A stretch of 45,230 bases of DNA from an uncultured Anaerolineae bacterium (GCA_937944445.1 CALDYP010000005.1:1-45230); one strand, 5' to 3'; shown: positions 8,201-16,554, counted from the first letter of the stretch. Program-made: numbers and translations. Notes: generated by a model from the sequence alone, not told the origin.

Positions 8201-9286
8201 ATGTTACAACGAGTGCAAGCCCTGCCGAAGCCCGTGCGCATCGGCCTGTTCGTGGGGGTGGCGCTAGCCATCCTCTTAGCATTGGTGCTGGTCACGCTGG
8301 CGGTGGGCGTGGCGATTGTGCAGAACTCGCCGCGCTTAGTGAGCGTGCCGCTGGTGGCGGGCTACGAAGTCAGCGAATATATGCCGCTGCCCGATGAGGA
8401 CGCCTTCCCGGCGGCCATCGCTGTAGACGCCAACGGCACGATCTACACCGGCAGCTACGTCAGCGGGGCGGTGTGGGCGATCACTACGAACCGCGTCATG
8501 GTCGAAATCCCCAACACGCGCGAACAGATCGGCAGCGTGACCGGCCTCACCGTCGGGCCGGATGGGCTGCTCTACGTGTTGGATCGCATCTCGCCGCTGC
8601 AAGCGGCTGGGGCGCGCGTGTGGACGATTGCGCCCGACGAGACGCTGACGCTGCTGCACGACTTCACCGGCAGCCGCGCCGACATCCTCGAACTGCCGGA
8701 CGACATCGCCTTAGACGGCGACGGGCGCATCTACATCAGCGACCGCGGCATCAACCCGAACAACAACATCATCTACCGCATCGCCCCTGATGGCACAGAA
8801 GGCGTCTGGTGGCAGTCCCCGCCGGTGACGAACGCCCTGAGCTACGCGCCGACCGGCCTCGCCTACGACGCGGAACGCAGCGCCCTCTACGTGACCGATT
8901 CGACGCTGGACATCCTCTACAAAGTGCCCATCAACCCTGACGGCAGCGCAGGCGAGAACATCGTGCTCTACGATCGGCGGCAGGGCAACGAGCCGACCCC
9001 GCCCGGCTTCGACGGCGTGACAGTGGACGATCAAGGGCGTGTGTTCCTCGCGGCGTTGGGGACGAACCGCATCGGCATGTACGACCCGAACACGGGCCTG
9101 CTGACCTACATCGCAGGCAACTTCCGCGGCGCGGCAGACGTCGTCTTCAGCCCGCTGACGCAGCGCCTCTACGTGGCCAATTGGGATCAACGCTCGCTGC
9201 TGCCGACGCAGGTGCTGTTCCTAGCGGTCGAGACGCGCCCGCACCTGCCCTTCGCGCTGGACGTCATCACGCCAACTGGCTCATGA
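8201..9286 (+). CDS. Membrane-anchored NHL/SMP-30-like beta-propeller protein
   Basis: A 361-residue protein from ATG 8201 (GTG at 8195 is an in-frame alternative; GAGGTGAGG overlaps both). Residues about 11-37 are one hydrophobic anchor. The rest is a six-bladed propeller of the SMP-30/gluconolactonase/NHL type, with repeated elements such as GLTVGPDGLLYVLD, DIALDGDGRIYISD and GVTVDDQGRVFLA. These proteins are lactonases or scaffolding receptors. The metal-site residues of true gluconolactonases cannot be assigned with confidence. It is likely extracytoplasmic and tethered. Followed by repeat-rich intergenic DNA. Confidence 0.8.
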   Translation: MLQRVQALPKPVRIGLFVGVALAILLALVLVTLAVGVAIVQNSPRLVSVPLVAGYEVSEYMPLPDEDAFPAAIAVDANGTIYTGSYVSGAVWAITTNRVMVEIPNTREQIGSVTGLTVGPDGLLYVLDRISPLQAAGARVWTIAPDETLTLLHDFTGSRADILELPDDIALDGDGRIYISDRGINPNNNIIYRIAPDGTEGVWWQSPPVTNALSYAPTGLAYDAERSALYVTDSTLDILYKVPINPDGSAGENIVLYDRRQGNEPTPPGFDGVTVDDQGRVFLAALGTNRIGMYDPNTGLLTYIAGNFRGAADVVFSPLTQRLYVANWDQRSLLPTQVLFLAVETRPHLPFALDVITPTGS

Positions 9287-9319
9287 GCGCCCCCTGAAGA
9301 GGGGATTTAGGGGTGAGGC
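9287..9319. repeat. Repeat family B, internally deleted copy
   Basis: Read on the minus strand, this begins GCCTCACCCCTAAATCCCCT and ends TCAGGGGGCGC. The longer copy at 13384-13469 has the same two ends with about 29 extra bases between them. It starts at the stop codon of the upstream propeller gene. Confidence 0.7.
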
Positions 9320-9330
9320 TGTCACGCCGA

Positions 9331-9410
9331 GTAGGGACGCGACCTGTCGCGTCCGTCGAGGGGGGAAACCCGACGGACAGGGCAGGCCCTGTCTCTACGA
9401 TGCCGCGTCT
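9331..9410. repeat. Two family A palindromic repeats in tandem
   Basis: Unit 1 (9331-9356) is GTAGGGACGCGAC-CT-GTCGCGTCC. Unit 2 (9371-9410) is the ACAGGGC-AG-GCCCTGT version in opposite orientation, ending CTCTACGATGCCGCGTCTG, the same tail as the third copy at the left end of the window. They fill most of the gap before the TPR gene. Confidence 0.85.
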
Positions 9411-9459
9411 GCAGGGGCTTCAGCAAGGCCGTTTATCCTGAAGCCCTCCACCTCATACG

Positions 9460-9488
9460 TTTACGCGCCGCGCGTGATCGCCTATAAT
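9460..9488 (+). promoter_or_regulatory. Promoter of the TPR gene
   Basis: A perfect TATAAT (9483-9488) lies 46 bases before the start codon. TTTACG (9460-9465) sits 17 bases upstream as a weak -35 element. Confidence 0.5.
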
Positions 9489-9534
9489 GCGCGGCGCAGT
9501 ATGTTATTGGCGCGCTCACCCACGAGAAAATCTT

Positions 9535-10440
9535 ATGTCTGACACGCTGGAACAGGCCAAAGCCTTGATTGAAGAGGAACGTTACGAAGAGGCGATCCAA
9601 CTGCTCGACGCGGCCATCGAGCAGGACAGCGCCAACGCTGAGCTGTGGCATCAGCGCGGCATTGCTCACTACGAACAGGACGATTTCCGTAATGCCCTAC
9701 GCGACTTTAACCGCGCGATTCGCCTCAAGCCCAACGAGCCGCGCTACTACATCTCGCGGGGGCGCATGCACAGCTACCGCGGCGACTTTCAAGAGGCCGC
9801 CAGCGACTTGAAGCGCGCCCTGAAGTTTGATCCGAACTGTGCCGCGGCTTATGCTGAGCGCGGCGACCTCTACGCGCGCCGCGGCGACACCAAAAACGCG
9901 CTGGCAGACTACGATCGCGCCCTTGAGCTGGACGACACGCTCGTTGAGGCGTGGTACAGCCGCGGCATCCTCTACAGCGACAAGAACGACCACTTCAAAG
10001 CCATCGCCGACTATGACCGCGCGCTCGCGCTCGACCCGGACTACGCCGACATCTACACCAGCCGCGGCGCAGCGTGGTACTTCGAGAACGACCACGAGAA
10101 GGCTATGGCCGACTTCAACCGCGCCATCGAGCTAGACCCCGACGACCCGCGCGCCCTGAACAACCGCGGCGTGCTCCACTTCGTCCAAGCCAACTACGCC
10201 GCGTCGATGGCGGACTACGCCCGCGCCTTCGAAAAGCTGCCCAATGAGCCGCTGCTCATCGGCGGGATCGCCATCAACGCGCACGTGATGGGCGAGGTGG
10301 AGCGCGCCAAAGAGCTGTGGGCGTCGCTGGTCAAGATCGACCGCCGCTACCTTGACCCGTCTTTTGTGGAACAGAACTTGCTCTGGCCAAAGGAACTGGT
10401 CGCTGAGGCGAGCAAGATCATCCAGAGCCTGCGCTCATAA
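9535..10440 (+). CDS. Tetratricopeptide repeat protein
   Basis: A 301-residue soluble protein made almost wholly of TPR units of 34 residues. About seven repeats are seen, each with the pattern W/A-Y-x-G-x2-Y ... A-x2-D-Y/F-x-R-A-L/I-x-L-x-P-D (for example AIADYDRALALDPDYADIYTSRG). The start at 9535 is taken because the chain from MSDTLEQ begins the first helix and no ribosome site favours the upstream ATG at 9487. TPR proteins bind partner proteins; no partner is indicated. The gene is convergent with the beta-glucosidase gene. Confidence 0.95.
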   Translation: MSDTLEQAKALIEEERYEEAIQLLDAAIEQDSANAELWHQRGIAHYEQDDFRNALRDFNRAIRLKPNEPRYYISRGRMHSYRGDFQEAASDLKRALKFDPNCAAAYAERGDLYARRGDTKNALADYDRALELDDTLVEAWYSRGILYSDKNDHFKAIADYDRALALDPDYADIYTSRGAAWYFENDHEKAMADFNRAIELDPDDPRALNNRGVLHFVQANYAASMADYARAFEKLPNEPLLIGGIAINAHVMGEVERAKELWASLVKIDRRYLDPSFVEQNLLWPKELVAEASKIIQSLRS

Positions 10441-10458
10441 GGGCGCGTCGCGTTCATC

Positions 10459-10482
10459 GGGGCGGATGCGATGGTTCGCCCC
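10459..10482. terminator. Hairpin between convergent genes (family A-like)
   Basis: GGGGCG (10459-10464) pairs with CGCCCC (10477-10482) across a 12-base loop, between the 3' ends of the TPR and beta-glucosidase genes. On the minus strand it begins TAGGGGCG, and that TAG is the beta-glucosidase stop codon. It may act as a bidirectional transcription stop. Confidence 0.5.
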
Positions 10483-11804
10483 TATGGCAGGGCGTTTGCA
10501 GCGATCACGCGCTGATAGAAGTGCGCGCTCTGCTTGAGGGTGCGCTGCTGCGTGGCGTAGTCGACGTAGGTCATGCCGAAGCGCTTGTTGTAGCCCTCTG
10601 CCCATTCGAAGTTGTCCATGAGCGACCATTGGAAGTACCCCTTGAGCGGCACGCCCTCTTGGATCGCGCGCCAGCAGGCCGCTAGATGCGCCCGCAGGTA
10701 GCGCTCGCGTGCCTCATCGTAGATCTGCCCGTCGGCCGCGACCACGTCCGGCCATGCGCTGCCGTTCTCAGTGATGTACAGCGCTGGCGCGTGATATTCC
10801 GTTTTGAGGCGCATCAGCAGGTCGAACAGCGCCTGCGGATAGACTTCCCAGCCGATGTCAGTGTATTCGTTGTCCGTCTTAACGTAGTCCTCTTTGAACA
10901 GGCCGCTGCCGCCGCGCACGACTGAGCGCGTGTAGAAGTTCACGCCGAGGAAGTCGATCGGGCGCGTCATCAGGGCTTGATCGCCGTCGTGCATCTCAAA
11001 CATCGCCGCGCCGAAGTGCTGCGCCATGTCGGGCGGGTAGTGGCCGCGCAAGATAGCGTTGATGAACCAGCGGTTGTTGAAGCCGTCGACGAGGCGCGCG
11101 GCGTCACGGTCGGCGTGGCTCAGCGTCGACGGGTAGGACGGCGTGAAGTTGAGGACGATGCCGTGCTGGCCATCAGGGACGTTGGCGCGCAGCGCGTCGA
11201 TGGCCATGCCGTGCGAGACCATCAGATGATGCGAGACGAGCAGCGCCGTGGCGAGGTCTTGCTTGCCCGGCGCGTGCATGCCCCACCAGTTGCCCAAGAA
11301 GGCGATCACGAACGGCTCGTTGTGGGTGGCGAAGTGCTTCACGCGGTCGCCCAGCTTGCGGCTCACTATGTCGGCGTAGGCGGCAAACGCGCTGAGCGTG
11401 TCGCGGTTTTCCCACCCGCCGATGTCTTGCAGCGCCTGCGGCAGATCCCAGTGGTAGAGCGTCAAGAAGGGGGTGATGCGGTGCGCGAGCAGTTCATCCA
11501 CCAGCCGATCGTAGAAGTCCAGCCCGCGCGGCTCGACGCGCCCGCGCCCCTCTGGAAAGATGCGTGACCACGCCACGCTGAAGCGATACGCCTTCAGGCC
11601 GAGGCTGGCCATCAGCGCGACGTCGTCCTTGTAGCGGTGGTAGTGGTCACAGGCCACGTCGCCCGTGTCGCCATTGGCGACCTTGCCCGGTGTGCGGCAG
11701 AACACATCCCAAATCGTCTCGCCGCGCCCATCTTCGTTCACCGCGCCTTCGATTTGATAGCTGCTGGTGGCCGCCCCCCACAAAAAATCGTCTGGAAACT
11801 GCAT
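10482..11804 (-). CDS. Beta-glucosidase, glycoside hydrolase family 1
   Basis: A 440-residue full-length GH1 enzyme hydrolysing terminal beta-linked glucose or galactose from oligosaccharides in the cytoplasm (no signal peptide). It has the N-terminal signature FLWGAATSSYQIEG, acid/base Glu163 in THNEP, and nucleophile Glu346 in ITENG. The sugar-binding W/E region near the C-terminus (WSLMDNFEWAEGY) is also present. The ribosome site AGGGAG lies 10-15 bases upstream. The stop codon is supplied by an adjoining TAGGGG repeat. A carbohydrate ABC importer at 31021-34214 could supply substrates, but it is not linked. Confidence 0.97.
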   Translation of the reverse strand: MQFPDDFLWGAATSSYQIEGAVNEDGRGETIWDVFCRTPGKVANGDTGDVACDHYHRYKDDVALMASLGLKAYRFSVAWSRIFPEGRGRVEPRGLDFYDRLVDELLAHRITPFLTLYHWDLPQALQDIGGWENRDTLSAFAAYADIVSRKLGDRVKHFATHNEPFVIAFLGNWWGMHAPGKQDLATALLVSHHLMVSHGMAIDALRANVPDGQHGIVLNFTPSYPSTLSHADRDAARLVDGFNNRWFINAILRGHYPPDMAQHFGAAMFEMHDGDQALMTRPIDFLGVNFYTRSVVRGGSGLFKEDYVKTDNEYTDIGWEVYPQALFDLLMRLKTEYHAPALYITENGSAWPDVVAADGQIYDEARERYLRAHLAACWRAIQEGVPLKGYFQWSLMDNFEWAEGYNKRFGMTYVDYATQQRTLKQSAHFYQRVIAANALP

Positions 11805-11892
11805 GGAATAGGCTCCCTGCTAGGTCAATAACGGCTCGATTGTCCCACATTGCGGCGGATTGCGCTATGGATGCGCGTGGTGCGGGGTGGCG

Positions 11893-12062
11893 TTGTAGGG
11901 GGCGGCCTGCCGCATCCGTCGGGGGTGGAGCGCCAAACCCCTATCGGTGGCCACGTTGTAGGGGCATGGCGCGCCATGCCCCGTGGGTGTGAAAAAAATG
12001 GACGGGCAGGCCTTATCCCTACGAGGCGTTGGCTTTGTAAGGACGCGACCCGTCGCGCCCGT
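11893..12062. repeat. Cluster of four family A repeat variants
   Basis: Four units with different stems lie close together: GTAGGGGGCGGC-CT-GCCGCATCC (from 11894), GTAGGGGCATGGC-GC-GCCATGCCCC (from 11957), GGACGGGCAGGCCTTATCCCTAC (12000-12022) and GTAAGGACGCGACCCGTCGCGCCC (from 12036). They occupy nearly all of the 214-base gap between the beta-glucosidase and VKOR genes and run into the VKOR 3' end. Confidence 0.8.
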
Positions 12063-13287
12063 GAGCTTTGCTGCGCCCGTGCGGCTGCCGCCGCGCGTGG
12101 TAGGCCCGCCAGCCAGACGGCGCAGCCAGCCAGAGGATCAACAGCATGGCCAGAGCCGAGAGCAAACACCATGCGCACGTCGCGCCGATCACGAACGGCT
12201 CAAGGAAGGTCAGATAGGCGGAGAAGGCCACGCCGCCCAGCGCCATCGCCAGCACCGCCACCTCAAGCTGCATCTGGCGCGCCCCCGCGCTGACCCGCGC
12301 GAGCAGCCACGTCCCCAGCAGCAGCCCATAGCCGATCACCCCCAGCACCCCCACCGGCACGCCCAACACGCGCGCATAGGCGCTCTGTTGAACGGCGTTG
12401 CAGTTGCCGATCAAGCCGCAGGCGGCTTCCGCGCTGCCCACCTCCACGTAGCTGAGGTAGGCCGCCGCGCCCAGCCCGATGAGCGCGGCGAGCGGCAGCC
12501 CAACGCGCGCGCGCCAGTTCGGGCGCGTTATCACCAGCAGTCCGACCAGCGCCAGCAGCAGCACGCCCCACGCGCTGAACGCGGCGAATGGGTCATCTGC
12601 CGCGGCGTTCAAGGCCAACGACCCCGCGACGAGGACTGTCGCCCCTGTCGTCATCAGCAGCGCGGGCTGATCGTAACGGAAGTGTTCCCACGTGCCGCGC
12701 GTGCCTGTGGCAATCACCACAACCAAGCTCACGACGAGGCCGACCAGCACGACGACTGCCGCCGCGTTGCCCTCTGGGTCAGCCGCCAGCCGGTCGAACA
12801 CGCTGGGCGGGGCAGCAAACGCGCTGATGGCGGCGCTGCGGCCCGCGCTCTGCTGCCAGCTCGCGTAGAGCGCGGGCATCTCTGGAAAGGCGGGCAGCGA
12901 CAAGCCGCCGCTCGTCAGCAGTCCCGCGACGATGGCGGGCATTTGATTCGGGATGTCCTGCGCACCCATCAGCAGGCGGCTGCCAACGGCCATGAGCGGC
13001 ACGCCGCCGCAGACGCCGCCTGTGTCCAGTGCGGCGCAGGCCTGATGATAGATGGCTGCCCCCGCCTGCGCTTGGACGTTGACCAGCAGCACCTCTAGCT
13101 GGTCGCCAAACTGCGCTTGGATGCGGGGTAGGTGATCGTCAATCACGATGTGGCAGTAGGGGCAGGTCGGCGAGTAGAACAGCACTGCTACCACTCGCCC
13201 TGAATCAGGAATAGTCTGCGCCAACGCGGCGGGGATCATCCCCAGCAGCGCCAGCCCACAGATCAGCCAAAACAAGCGTCGAAACAT
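12019..13287 (-). CDS. Thioredoxin-VKOR fusion, disulfide-bond formation protein
   Basis: A 422-residue membrane protein. The start at 13287 has GAGGGA seven bases upstream, which decides it over the ATG at 13305. A signal peptide (1-23) is followed by a thioredoxin-like domain (30-150) with CPYC (Cys42, Cys45) and two further cysteines (84, 93). Then come hydrophobic segments and a vitamin K epoxide reductase domain with loop cysteines 290 and 296 and quinone-side CAWC (371, 374). Such proteins oxidise exported proteins and pass electrons to quinone. In most described bacterial fusions VKOR precedes the thioredoxin; here the order is reversed. The last ~15 residues and the stop codon come from a dispersed repeat. 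Confidence 0.88.
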   Translation of the reverse strand: MFRRLFWLICGLALLGMIPAALAQTIPDSGRVVAVLFYSPTCPYCHIVIDDHLPRIQAQFGDQLEVLLVNVQAQAGAAIYHQACAALDTGGVCGGVPLMAVGSRLLMGAQDIPNQMPAIVAGLLTSGGLSLPAFPEMPALYASWQQSAGRSAAISAFAAPPSVFDRLAADPEGNAAAVVVLVGLVVSLVVVIATGTRGTWEHFRYDQPALLMTTGATVLVAGSLALNAAADDPFAAFSAWGVLLLALVGLLVITRPNWRARVGLPLAALIGLGAAAYLSYVEVGSAEAACGLIGNCNAVQQSAYARVLGVPVGVLGVIGYGLLLGTWLLARVSAGARQMQLEVAVLAMALGGVAFSAYLTFLEPFVIGATCAWCLLSALAMLLILWLAAPSGWRAYHARRQPHGRSKAHGRDGSRPYKANAS

Positions 13288-13383
13288 GAGCGATCCCTCG
13301 AACAACGACGTACATTCTTATCATTATGACCGCTGACTGCTGCTGCGCTCAGTGAGGAAGATCACGCGATTTGATGACGATTG

Positions 13384-13469
13384 GCCTCACCCCTAAATCC
13401 CCTCTCCCGTGGAGAGGGGACTTAAGCCCCCCTTCAGGGGGCGCGCCCTAGCCGAGTGCTTGAGCGCTC
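13384..13469. repeat. Repeat family B, longest copy
   Basis: Starts GCCTCACCCCTAAATCCCCT and continues with the hairpin CCCCTCTCC-CGT-GGAGAGGGG (13399-13419). It then has CCCCCCTTCAGGGGGCGCGCCC and ends AGCCGAGTGCTTGAGCGC. Shorter copies sharing both ends lie at 9287-9319 and 22458-22510. Confidence 0.75.
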
Positions 13470-13507
13470 GGCGTGATTGTGTGGCCTTATCCCTCAGCCT
13501 CTTCTAG

Positions 13508-13572
13508 AACTGGCCTGCCTGCGGCCAGAAACTGGCCTGCCTGCGGCCAGAAACTGGCCTGCCTGCGGCCAG
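13508..13572. repeat. Tandem repeat, three 22-base units
   Basis: The unit AACTGGCCTGCCTGCGGCCAG plus one A is repeated from 13508, 13530 and 13552 with no mismatch except the end of the last unit. Each unit holds the inverted arms CTGGCC and GGCCAG, so the array can form three successive hairpins. It has no unique spacers and is not a CRISPR. Confidence 0.9.
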
Positions 13573-13658
13573 CCACCTACTCAACTCATTCATAGACGCA
13601 GGCCGCCGGCGCTGGTATGCTTGGGCGCGTTCATCGACTGGATTTGGACGCTTCTTTT

Positions 13659-14666
13659 ATGAACCGACAGCGCTTGCTCATCTTGGTCGGCGCGCTCATC
13701 AGCGCCGTGTTTCTGCTGCTGGCCTTTCAAGGGCTGCACCCTGAGGAACTGCTCCCTAGTTTGGCTAACGTTGACCTCGGCGGGGTGGCGCTAGCGACGC
13801 TCTTGTTTTTCGTCTCGGTCGTGGTGATTAGCTGGCGCTGGCAGTTCTTGTTGAACCCGGTGGCGCGTGTGCCGCTGATGCGCTTGTTCCAGTTGGTGTG
13901 CATCGGCTACATGGGCAACAACATCTACCCGCTGCGGGCGGGCGAAGCGCTGCGGATCGTGCTGCTGTGGCGCGATGAGGGAGTGCCGATCTTCCGCAGC
14001 ACGACGATCACCATCGTGGAGCGCGTGTTCGACGGTGTGGTGATGCTGTCGTTCATCGTGTTCGGGATCGCCGCGGCGGACATCGACAACCCCGTGTTGA
14101 ACGCGCTCACACAGGTCGCTGTGCCGCTCTTTGCGCTGGGGCTGGGCGTGCTGACGGTGGTCGCGCTGCTGCCGCGCCGCGCGCAGGCCGTCGTCGAGCG
14201 GCTGACGCGCTTCTTGCCAGAGCGAGCGCAGCGCCCCCTCAACCACTTGTCATCTGAGCTGCTGGGTGGGCTGGCCGCCTTTCAGAACGTCGGCCAACTG
14301 CTGGGCGCAGTGCTAACGAGCTACGGCACGTGGCTCGTGCAGGGAGTCGTCTACTGGGTGATGCTGCTGGCGTTCGGGATCGAGCAGCCGTTCACGATTG
14401 CGCTGCTGCTGGTCGGCGCGGTGAACTTGGCGGGGTTGATCCCCGCCTCGCCCGGCCAGATCGGCGTGTTTGAGTACTTCATCGTGTTGGTGTTAGGCGC
14501 GGTCAACGTGGAGCAGCCACAGGCGTTGAGCTACGCGCTGGTGACGCACGTCGTGATCTGGCTGCCCGCCACGGTGGCCGGCTTGATCTATTTGTTCCAG
14601 CGCGGCCTCAGCCTGCGCAGCGTCCAGCAGATTCAGCAGACGACTACCGCCGAGGCCGCCAGTTAG
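13659..14666 (+). CDS. Lysylphosphatidylglycerol synthase TM region / UPF0104-type flippase-like protein
   Basis: A 335-residue integral membrane protein with about eight hydrophobic segments. It matches the YbhN/AglD/UPF0104 family by the conserved early segment MGNNIYPLRAGEALRIVLLWR and the later LAGLIPASPGQIGVFEYFIVLVL (each partly shown). In LPG synthases this module flips aminoacylated lipids; stand-alone members are linked to surface glycolipid or polysaccharide export. The start at ATG 13659 is preferred because it opens the first membrane helix. An in-frame ATG at 13617 overlaps a possible -10 element. No ribosome site is obvious. Confidence 0.88.
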   Translation: MNRQRLLILVGALISAVFLLLAFQGLHPEELLPSLANVDLGGVALATLLFFVSVVVISWRWQFLLNPVARVPLMRLFQLVCIGYMGNNIYPLRAGEALRIVLLWRDEGVPIFRSTTITIVERVFDGVVMLSFIVFGIAAADIDNPVLNALTQVAVPLFALGLGVLTVVALLPRRAQAVVERLTRFLPERAQRPLNHLSSELLGGLAAFQNVGQLLGAVLTSYGTWLVQGVVYWVMLLAFGIEQPFTIALLLVGAVNLAGLIPASPGQIGVFEYFIVLVLGAVNVEQPQALSYALVTHVVIWLPATVAGLIYLFQRGLSLRSVQQIQQTTTAEAAS

Positions 14667-14696
14667 CGCCGCCCGCGACCTCGCTTTGACATGGCG

Positions 14697-15362
14697 CTAG
14701 GCGAACTGGATGGGCGGCAGCTCGATCACCTCGGCGTGGAGCGCGCCATCGTCGGCCACAGTGAGCACGCCGACCGTCGAAACGGCTTGATAGGCTTCTG
14801 GCTGGCGTTCAGCGCGCGCGAGGTGGTAGCGCAAGAAGCGATCCCGCAGCGAGCCTTGCCGCTGCGCGAGCTGCCAGCGCAGCGCGTCCGGCGTCATGAC
14901 GTAAACCGCGCCCGGGTTGAAGAGCAGCACGCCGTCGTGCACCGCGTTGTAGACGCGATGCCAATGCCCGAACAAGATCGCCTGCACGTCGTCCGCGGCG
15001 AACCAGCGCAGCAGGTCAGCGTGCATTCCGTTCCACGGGTCAACGGGTTGGCCGAGCCGCCGCCGCAGCGCGGGGCGGACGCGCTCGACGTAGAGCGAGC
15101 GCTGGCCGTGCGCCAGCCCGATCCGCGCGCCGTTCACCGTCAGCACGCGGCGCAGCGGTGGGCAGAACTGGTCGTCATCCCCGCGCACAGCGGCCACCGG
15201 GGCGATGCGCTCAAGCTGCGCGAGCACCTCCGGCGTTTCGATGTCGCCGAGATGGACGATCTGCGCGACGCCCTCAAACGCCCGCGCGATGTCGTCGTAG
15301 GGCACGTAGGGCACGCGCGTTGGGTAGTGTGTGTCAGAGATAACGCCGATGCGCTGCGGCAT
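14697..15362 (-). CDS. Calcineurin-like metallophosphoesterase (YfcE/MJ0936 type)
   Basis: A 221-residue phosphodiesterase-family protein. Metal motifs in order are SDTH (Asp10, His12), HLGDI (Asp40), RGDDD (61-64) in the place of the usual GN(H/C)D, AHG (His85) and GHWH (His133, His135). The Asn ligand of the third motif is replaced by Asp62, which could still bind metal. The ribosome site GGAGGA lies nine bases upstream of the ATG. About 45 extra C-terminal residues follow the core. Natural substrate unknown; it is cytoplasmic. The gene is convergent with the flippase-like gene. Confidence 0.9.
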   Translation of the reverse strand: MPQRIGVISDTHYPTRVPYVPYDDIARAFEGVAQIVHLGDIETPEVLAQLERIAPVAAVRGDDDQFCPPLRRVLTVNGARIGLAHGQRSLYVERVRPALRRRLGQPVDPWNGMHADLLRWFAADDVQAILFGHWHRVYNAVHDGVLLFNPGAVYVMTPDALRWQLAQRQGSLRDRFLRYHLARAERQPEAYQAVSTVGVLTVADDGALHAEVIELPPIQFA

Positions 15363-15450
15363 GAGGCTTGTTCCTCCAGCAGGTGAGTTGCCTCAGCCAG
15401 CATACGCTGCGCGGTGTGGGCTTGTAAAGGCACAACGGACGCGACGCCGT

Positions 15451-15487
15451 GTAGGGGGCAGGGCCTGCCCTGTCCGTTTTTTTATCG
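15451..15487. repeat. Family A repeat with T-run
   Basis: GTAGGGGGCAGGGC-CT-GCCCTGTCC followed by GTTTTTTTA. On the plus strand the hairpin plus T-run has the form of an intrinsic terminator, although no plus-strand gene ends nearby. It lies upstream of the DUF1338 gene. Confidence 0.75.
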
Positions 15488-15530
15488 GCCCTGCCGCGGG
15501 GTGACAATTTCACAAATGGCATTTGACCGA

Positions 15531-15536
15531 TACAAT
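15531..15536 (+). promoter_or_regulatory. Candidate -10 element of the DUF1338-nitrilase unit
   Basis: TACAAT, with TTTCAC 17 bases upstream as a poor -35 match, lies 42 bases before the chosen start. Confidence 0.35.
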
Positions 15537-15578
15537 AGCTGCGTTGCACAGCGAGTAAAATCAGAGGAGAAGAGGCCT

Positions 15579-16508
15579 GTGGTGGATCAAAAGCGCCTTG
15601 CCACACTGGACATCATCATGAACGGGCTGATGCGCCGCTACAAGGAGCGCGTACCAGACGTGCAGGGCATCATCAACGCGATGATCGCGGAAGGGGTCAT
15701 CCGCAGTGAGGACGAGATCGAAAACGATCACGTCGCCTTCCGCACGATGGGCGTCCCGCACTTGGGCATCGCCAGCTTAGAAAAAGTCTTTCTGCACTGC
15801 GGCTATGAAAAGCGCGATATGTACAACTTCGAACAAAAGCGCGTGACAGCCTACTGGTACGCCCCGCCCACGCCCAAGTACCCGCGCATCTTCATCAGCG
15901 AGCTGCGCGTGCACGAGCTGACGCCGGCCACCGCGGCCATCATCCACCGCTACACCGACACTGTGACGAGCGACCCGGTCGACGCGCTGGACTTGGACGA
16001 CGGCCACCAAGTGGACGCCTTCCTGCACGCCCCGCTGTGGCGCACCCCTACCCTGAGCGACTATCTAGCGCTGGCCGCTGAGAGCGAGTTTGCGAGTTGG
16101 GTGATCTACAACCGCTACTACCTGAACCACTTCACCGTCAGCGTTCACAACCTGCCCAAGTACAACACCATCGCCGAGTTTAACGAGTTTGTCGAACGGC
16201 ACGGCTTCAAGCTCAACGACAGCGGCGGCAAGATCAAGGTCAGCAGCGACGGCAACTTGATCCAGAGCAGCACCGTGGCCGAGATGGTAGATGCCGAGTT
16301 CGACGACGGGCAGGGGGGCACAGTCATCCACCGCATCAGCGGCAGCTACGTCGAATTTGCCGAGCGCCGCGTCCTGCCCCAATACGCCGACGTGCCCGCC
16401 CCCAGCCGTGAACACCGCCGCGACGGCTTTGAGGCCGCCAACGCCGACAAAATTTTTGAGAGCACCTACAGCGCTCAGACGGCCAAGCGCGCCGCCGATG
16501 AGATGTAA
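15579..16508 (+). CDS. DUF1338 protein, 2-oxoadipate dioxygenase/decarboxylase (HglS) family
   Basis: A 309-residue protein with GTG start at 15579 (an adjacent GTG at 15582 is possible), chosen because GAGGAG lies nine bases upstream. Members of this family such as HglS convert 2-oxoadipate to D-2-hydroxyglutarate in lysine breakdown, using a non-haem metal. The metal ligands can be placed: His51 in NDHVAFRT, His184 in YLNHFTV and Glu259 in SYVEFAER. HglS proteins are usually ~450 residues; this is one of the shorter bacterial forms, so the substrate may differ. It is followed after 46 bases by a nitrilase-family gene in the same direction, probably one transcript. Confidence 0.85.
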   Translation: MVDQKRLATLDIIMNGLMRRYKERVPDVQGIINAMIAEGVIRSEDEIENDHVAFRTMGVPHLGIASLEKVFLHCGYEKRDMYNFEQKRVTAYWYAPPTPKYPRIFISELRVHELTPATAAIIHRYTDTVTSDPVDALDLDDGHQVDAFLHAPLWRTPTLSDYLALAAESEFASWVIYNRYYLNHFTVSVHNLPKYNTIAEFNEFVERHGFKLNDSGGKIKVSSDGNLIQSSTVAEMVDAEFDDGQGGTVIHRISGSYVEFAERRVLPQYADVPAPSREHRRDGFEAANADKIFESTYSAQTAKRAADEM

Positions 16509-16554
16509 CTCGTCTGTCTTTTGTCTATGTCACCCGCGACTGTGAGAGGAACCT

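Larger units (their letters stand above)
13306..13658. other. Gene-free 353-base region rich in repeats
   Basis: Between the divergent VKOR and flippase-like genes. It contains a full-length family B element (13384-13469) and a tandem array of 22-base hairpin units (13508-13572). A TATGCT hexamer at 13616-13621 lies 38 bases before the flippase-like start and may be a -10 element. I see no gene in it. Confidence 0.7.

Noticed and set aside
11983..13098. 371-residue open frame antisense to the thioredoxin-VKOR gene
   Set aside because: Arg/Gln/His-rich composition without motifs; the opposite strand encodes a clear VKOR protein.
13508..13572. CRISPR array
   Set aside because: Three 22-base direct repeats follow each other with no unique spacers, and there are no cas genes.
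15363..15578. N-terminal extension of the DUF1338 protein from ATG 15414
   Set aside because: The extension would be translated from the repeat and promoter region; a strong ribosome site supports GTG 15579.
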